From assembly GCA_018701215.1 (NCBI GenBank), contig JABIWH010000044.1, positions 61,318-125,317 on the forward strand: DNA of 64,000 bases, given 5' to 3'. The notes below the pieces were generated by a model that saw nothing but the letters and a program-made list of their open reading frames with translations, ran no database searches and had not been told where the DNA came from. Origin of the DNA: Rhodospirillaceae bacterium. GTDB taxonomy: Bacteria; Pseudomonadota; Alphaproteobacteria; GCA-2731375. How positions within the stretch are numbered: the stretch's first letter is position 1; each line of letters begins with the position of its first letter. Shown one piece after another: positions 61,126 through 64,000 of this stretch. The position numbers were made by a program, and so were the translations under genes.

Positions 61126-62247
61126 ATGAGCGAAATTGATGCCAATATCATCGCCGTCGACCGCGCCATCGCCGAATACCGGCGGGGCCGGCCCGTTCTG
61201 CTGGAATCCGACGATGGCGACAACGCCCTGGCCCTGGCAGCGGAACAGGCCAGCCCCGACAGCCTGCGCGATCTGTGTGAATGGTATAATAGCAGAGACG
61301 GCCTGACCGACGGCCCGGTACTGGCGCTGACCGAAAGCCGGGCCAACGCCTTGCATATCAAACCGACCGGCCATGGCGTGGTATTGTTGCAGGTGGATGG
61401 CAATACCGATGTCGGCCTGGTGCAGACCCTGGCGGATGGCAGCACGGATTTGGCCCAGCCCATGCGCGGGCCTTTTCAGCGCCTGCGCCGCGCCCCGAAC
61501 CCGGCCGAAAGCGCCGCCGTGCAGCTGGCCAAGGCCGCGCGTCTGCTGCCCTCGGCCGTTATCGTGCCCTTGCTGGATCAAACCGATATTTATACCGCCG
61601 AGGCACGTTATCTAACCGTGACCACGCGGCAAATCGCCAATTACGAACAAGGCGCGGCGGCCACCCTGCGCAAGGTCGCGGAGGCACCGGTGCCCCTGGC
61701 GGACGCAGAAAACTGCCGTTTGGTCGCCTTCCGCCCGGCCGACGGCGGGGTTGAGCACCTGGCCATCATCGTTGGCGACCCGGACCGCCATCATGCCGTC
61801 CTGACCCGGCTGCATTCGGAATGCTTTACCGGCGATCTGCTGGCCTCGTTAAAATGTGATTGCGGCGAACAATTGCGCGGCGCCATCGCCTTGATGGCCG
61901 AACAAGGCAGCGGCGTGCTGTTGTATCTGGCGCAGGAAGGCCGCGGCATCGGCCTGATGAACAAATTACGCGCCTACAGCCTGCAGGCGGAAGGTTTCGA
62001 TACCATCGAGGCCAATCTGCGCCTGGGCTTCGACGCCGACGAGCGGGTTTTCCGCCCGGCGGCGGAAATGCTGCGTCTGCTGGGTTTCTCGCAAATCCGC
62101 CTGTTGACCAATAATCCGGACAAAGTCGCCGGCCTGGAAGCCTGCGGCATCACGGTCAGCGAACGGGTGACCCACGCCTTTCCATCCAACCTGCACAACG
62201 ATTTTTATCTGCGCACGAAAAAGGACCGCTCCGGCCATCTGCTGTAG
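61126..62247 (+). CDS. ribA: GTP cyclohydrolase II with degenerate RibB-like N-terminal domain
   Basis: 373 residues from ATG 61126. The C-half is RibA: zinc Cys in HSECFTGDLLASLKCDCGEQL, AQEGRGIGLMNKLRAYSLQ and LLTNNPDKVAGLEACGITV. The N-half is laid out like DHBP synthase, but its first motif reads LLESDDGDNALALAAE, without the Arg-Glu-x-Glu-Gly-Asp metal/substrate residues, so it is probably inactive. Functionally a GTP cyclohydrolase II of riboflavin synthesis. ATG and TTG starts further upstream are less likely. Confidence 0.9.
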   Translation: MSEIDANIIAVDRAIAEYRRGRPVLLESDDGDNALALAAEQASPDSLRDLCEWYNSRDGLTDGPVLALTESRANALHIKPTGHGVVLLQVDGNTDVGLVQTLADGSTDLAQPMRGPFQRLRRAPNPAESAAVQLAKAARLLPSAVIVPLLDQTDIYTAEARYLTVTTRQIANYEQGAAATLRKVAEAPVPLADAENCRLVAFRPADGGVEHLAIIVGDPDRHHAVLTRLHSECFTGDLLASLKCDCGEQLRGAIALMAEQGSGVLLYLAQEGRGIGLMNKLRAYSLQAEGFDTIEANLRLGFDADERVFRPAAEMLRLLGFSQIRLLTNNPDKVAGLEACGITVSERVTHAFPSNLHNDFYLRTKKDRSGHLL

Positions 62248-62250
62248 GGC

Positions 62251-62292
62251 TAAAGCATGTTTCTTCAAAACATGCTCAGAATCTTAAGAAAC
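62251..62292. repeat. partial CTAGAGC-type repeat after ribA
   Basis: The hairpin AGCATGTTT/AAACATGCT (62254-62262 and 62268-62276) is followed by CAGAATCTTAAGAA, the same tail that follows the first hairpin in the repeats at 34932 and 49645. The remaining half of the element is missing. It lies between convergent genes and may act as a terminator. Confidence 0.65.
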
Positions 62293-62402
62293 CGGAGGGC
62301 GGCGCCCTGTTTGGCGGCCCGCTTGGTTTTGCCGGCGCCGTCCTTTCCGAACCTGATGCCCATGAGGCAAATCACCCTGCGCTGACGGCTTTAGCCGCAA
62401 AA

Positions 62403-63413
62403 TCAATCGCGGGGCAGGCGGCGCAGGTCCTGCATTTCGTAGGGGTCGGCCAGAATATTTGCTAACTCCGCACCAGCCAGGAAAGCCAGCTTTTTTGCCG
62501 TCTTCACCATCGGCGGATAGCCGCACAGATAGATCCCCCAGCCAGCCAGCTTGTCATGTTCCGCCAGGGCCACGGCCTCTGCCCGGCCTTCCCTGGCGCC
62601 ATTCGCGGCGCGCGCTTCAGCCTCTTCGCCGGACAGGCAAGCGGTGTAGTGAAAGTTTTCGTGTGCCTGGGCCAAGGCATTCAATTCATCCCGATAATAC
62701 AGGCCCTTGGCGGTACGGCTGCCATGAAACAGGTGGATCTGCCCGGTATGCCCGTGCGCCAAGGCATCGCGGGCAATGCCATATAGCGGCGCCAGCCCGG
62801 TACCGTTGCCGATCAGCAGCAGGGGCCGCGCCGCTTCGCCGCCGATATAGTAGCATTCCCCGTTTGGACCCTGAATATCAAGGGCCGTGCCCGGCTCTAA
62901 CTCTTCATGGATCCAATTGCTCATCTTGCCGCCGCCCAGGCGCTTGATATGCAGCTCCAAGGTATCGTCAAGGCGCGGCACGCTGGCCAGGGAATAGGCC
63001 CGCATCAGGCCATCACCGCGGCGCAAATTGATGAATTGCCCGGCGTGATAGAACAACGGCACTGATGTCCGCAGGCGCAGGCGGCAGACGGCGGCACTCA
63101 GCGGCGCCAGCTCGCTGACCACGGCGCGGCCAAACAGTTCCGCGTCGGTGGGCGCTTCAATTTCCAGGTCTTCGCCGGTCTCTTCCGGGCGGCAGACACA
63201 GGGCAGAAAATAGCCCTGTTCAATCTGACCCTGACGCAGACCATCCAGCGAGGCCCTGGGCGGCGTGCCGCAGCGCAGCCGCATCATACAGCTCAGGCAA
63301 ACACCGGTACGGCAGGAAAACGGGATTTCATGGCCGTTGCGCTCCAGACATTCCAGCACCGTTTCATCCGGCACCAGGGCATGCTGGGCGGCGGCAAAGT
63401 TTATGCTCGCCAT
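62403..63413 (-). CDS. 2Fe-2S ferredoxin / FAD-NAD(P)H oxidoreductase
   Basis: 336 residues. N-terminal plant-type [2Fe-2S] domain: CRTGVCLSC (Cys34, Cys39, Cys42) with a fourth Cys in PCVC (72/74). It is followed by an FAD domain (RAYSLASVPRLDD) and an NAD(P)H-binding domain (LLLIGNGTGLAPLYGIARDAL, IYLCGYPPMVKTAKKLAF). Ends with a short tail. It could reduce the truncated hemoglobin encoded 6 bp upstream on the same strand, together acting like a split flavohemoglobin. Confidence 0.9.
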   Translation of the reverse strand: MASINFAAAQHALVPDETVLECLERNGHEIPFSCRTGVCLSCMMRLRCGTPPRASLDGLRQGQIEQGYFLPCVCRPEETGEDLEIEAPTDAELFGRAVVSELAPLSAAVCRLRLRTSVPLFYHAGQFINLRRGDGLMRAYSLASVPRLDDTLELHIKRLGGGKMSNWIHEELEPGTALDIQGPNGECYYIGGEAARPLLLIGNGTGLAPLYGIARDALAHGHTGQIHLFHGSRTAKGLYYRDELNALAQAHENFHYTACLSGEEAEARAANGAREGRAEAVALAEHDKLAGWGIYLCGYPPMVKTAKKLAFLAGAELANILADPYEMQDLRRLPRD

Positions 63414-63419
63414 GGCCGT

Positions 63420-63788
63420 CTAGCGGTTCAACACATCGTTCCGGGTACTGCCGGCGATGGTCATGACCTCGGTGATGGCGCCCGCATCAACCCCCAATTC
63501 TTCCAACGTGGCCTGTAAATGCCCGGCAACCTTGTCGAAATGGCTGTCGTTCAGGCCGTCATCAACCAATTTCGCGTGCGCCGTGCGCATATCCTTGCCG
63601 GAATATTCGTGCGGGCCGCCAAACACCATGGTCAGAAATGACTTTTGCTTGGCGCGCTGGCCATCCATATCCGTACTGTCGAAAAACGCCGAGACATCGG
63701 GATCCGTCAAAACCTTGCGGTAAAAAAGATCCACCGCCGCCTCGACCGCCGCCGCGCCGCCGATTCTTTGGTATAAACTGTCAGACAT
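63420..63788 (-). CDS. group I truncated hemoglobin
   Basis: 122 residues from ATG 63788 (MSDSLYQRIGGAAAVEAAVDLFYRKVL). The proximal heme His is His71 (MRTAHAKLV), Tyr23 is the B10 residue, and GGPHEYSGKDM matches the E-F turn of truncated hemoglobins. It may bind O2 and oxidise NO to nitrate when reduced by a partner. The reductase gene follows after 6 bp. The 215 bp upstream to the right edge hold no clear gene. Confidence 0.9.
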   Translation of the reverse strand: MSDSLYQRIGGAAAVEAAVDLFYRKVLTDPDVSAFFDSTDMDGQRAKQKSFLTMVFGGPHEYSGKDMRTAHAKLVDDGLNDSHFDKVAGHLQATLEELGVDAGAITEVMTIAGSTRNDVLNR

Positions 63789-64000
63789 ACCGATCACCCC
63801 CATGATTCGTTGCTAAATTTTCGTCGTATACCCGCCCCATGACGAATACATAGCAATATAAGCCGATATTTCCCAGATAGTATTCGTATCGTAGCAAATC
63901 GTAGGCGAACCCGACCACCGATGGAAGGAATTTCGCTCTGCGGTCATTCGGCAGCCCCGATTTGGTGATTTGGCCGTCGTTGGAAGCCCATTTGGCCAAA
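63789..64000. other. right-edge region without a supported gene
   Basis: 212 bp, richer in A and T than neighbours. A 72-codon minus-strand frame starts at 63999 and ends at 63781, but it overlaps the hemoglobin start and shows no family features. It may be the tail of a gene that enters from the right, or noise. Confidence 0.4.

Noticed and set aside
62284..62526. 80-codon minus-strand frame after ribA
   Set aside because: Overlaps the C-terminal part of the ferredoxin-reductase, no motif. A basic 32-residue tail (MGIRFGKDGAGKTKRAAK) was considered but has no support.
63781..63999. 72-codon minus-strand frame at the right edge
   Set aside because: Overlaps the hemoglobin start, has no family match; might be the end of a gene cut by the window, but not supportable.

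Overview
The window looks like a chromosomal segment of a GC-rich alphaproteobacterium, most likely of the Rhodospirillales type. This rests on the block deacetylase-xseB-ispA-dxs-tlyA, the pair of a twin-TM protein with a cobalamin adenosyltransferase, PetR-like OmpR regulators, and short palindromic intergenic repeats that begin with CTAGAGC. This is inference from gene content; no 16S rRNA is present. Genes are dense, with many ATGA-type overlaps. I found no IS element, phage gene, rRNA or CRISPR array. One tRNA (Gln, TTG) is present.

Layout. 1-1800 (-): partial acyl-CoA dehydrogenase and a NicX-like ring-cleavage dioxygenase. 1868-9056 (+): deacetylase, xseB, ispA, dxs, tlyA, an RNA (uracil-C5) methyltransferase, a PilZ protein and a dienelactone hydrolase. 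9063-12425: crotonase, MFS transporter, DksA/TraR protein and, divergently, a TauD-type dioxygenase. 12441-20835 (-): a respiratory cluster with a heme-copper enzyme whose subunit I lacks the active-site tyrosine, a CuA subunit II, a 57-residue membrane peptide, heme o synthase, SCO1, a cytochrome b/ferredoxin/MvhD-like fusion, a small unknown membrane protein, bacteriohemerythrin, a GST and an SDR. 21386-24836 (-): CoA-transferase, an in-frame UGA selenoprotein of the GrdB-like family, and a D-2-hydroxyacid dehydrogenase. 25018-34935 (+): a nucleoside uptake and breakdown operon (BMP-type ABC transporter, cdd, PNP, deoA, deoB, a HAD protein, and an e(P4)-like acid phosphatase lipoprotein).

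35056-43605: hisI, crotonase, gmhA, galE, EamA exporter and a UDP-sugar epimerase, then a WecA/MraY-like glycosyl transferase, tRNA-Gln, small membrane proteins and an aminotransferase. 43723-49648 (+): formate/nitrite channel, Lon-like protease, USP-like protein and a short FtsH. 49760-55040: APC and MFS transporters, twin-TM protein, PduO-type adenosyltransferase, DehI-family protein, DsbA-like isomerase and a VOC protein. 55215-59781: etfBA, 3-hydroxyacyl-CoA dehydrogenase and an acyl-CoA carboxylase beta subunit. 59976-64000: an EthD-like protein, an OmpR-family regulator, RibA with a decayed RibB-like N-domain, and a ferredoxin-reductase next to a truncated hemoglobin.

Three things deserve attention. 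The first is the 12.4-20.9 kb cluster. Its catalytic subunit resembles the nitric oxide reductases derived from B-type oxygen reductases. It sits behind a perfect FNR/FixK/DNR-type box (TTGAC-N4-GTCAA) and beside an unusual cytochrome b/iron-sulfur fusion and a hemerythrin. The second is the UGA-recoded selenoprotein, with a plausible SECIS hairpin right after the UGA. The third is a dispersed palindromic repeat whose CTAG ends supply the TAG stop codons of four neighbouring genes.
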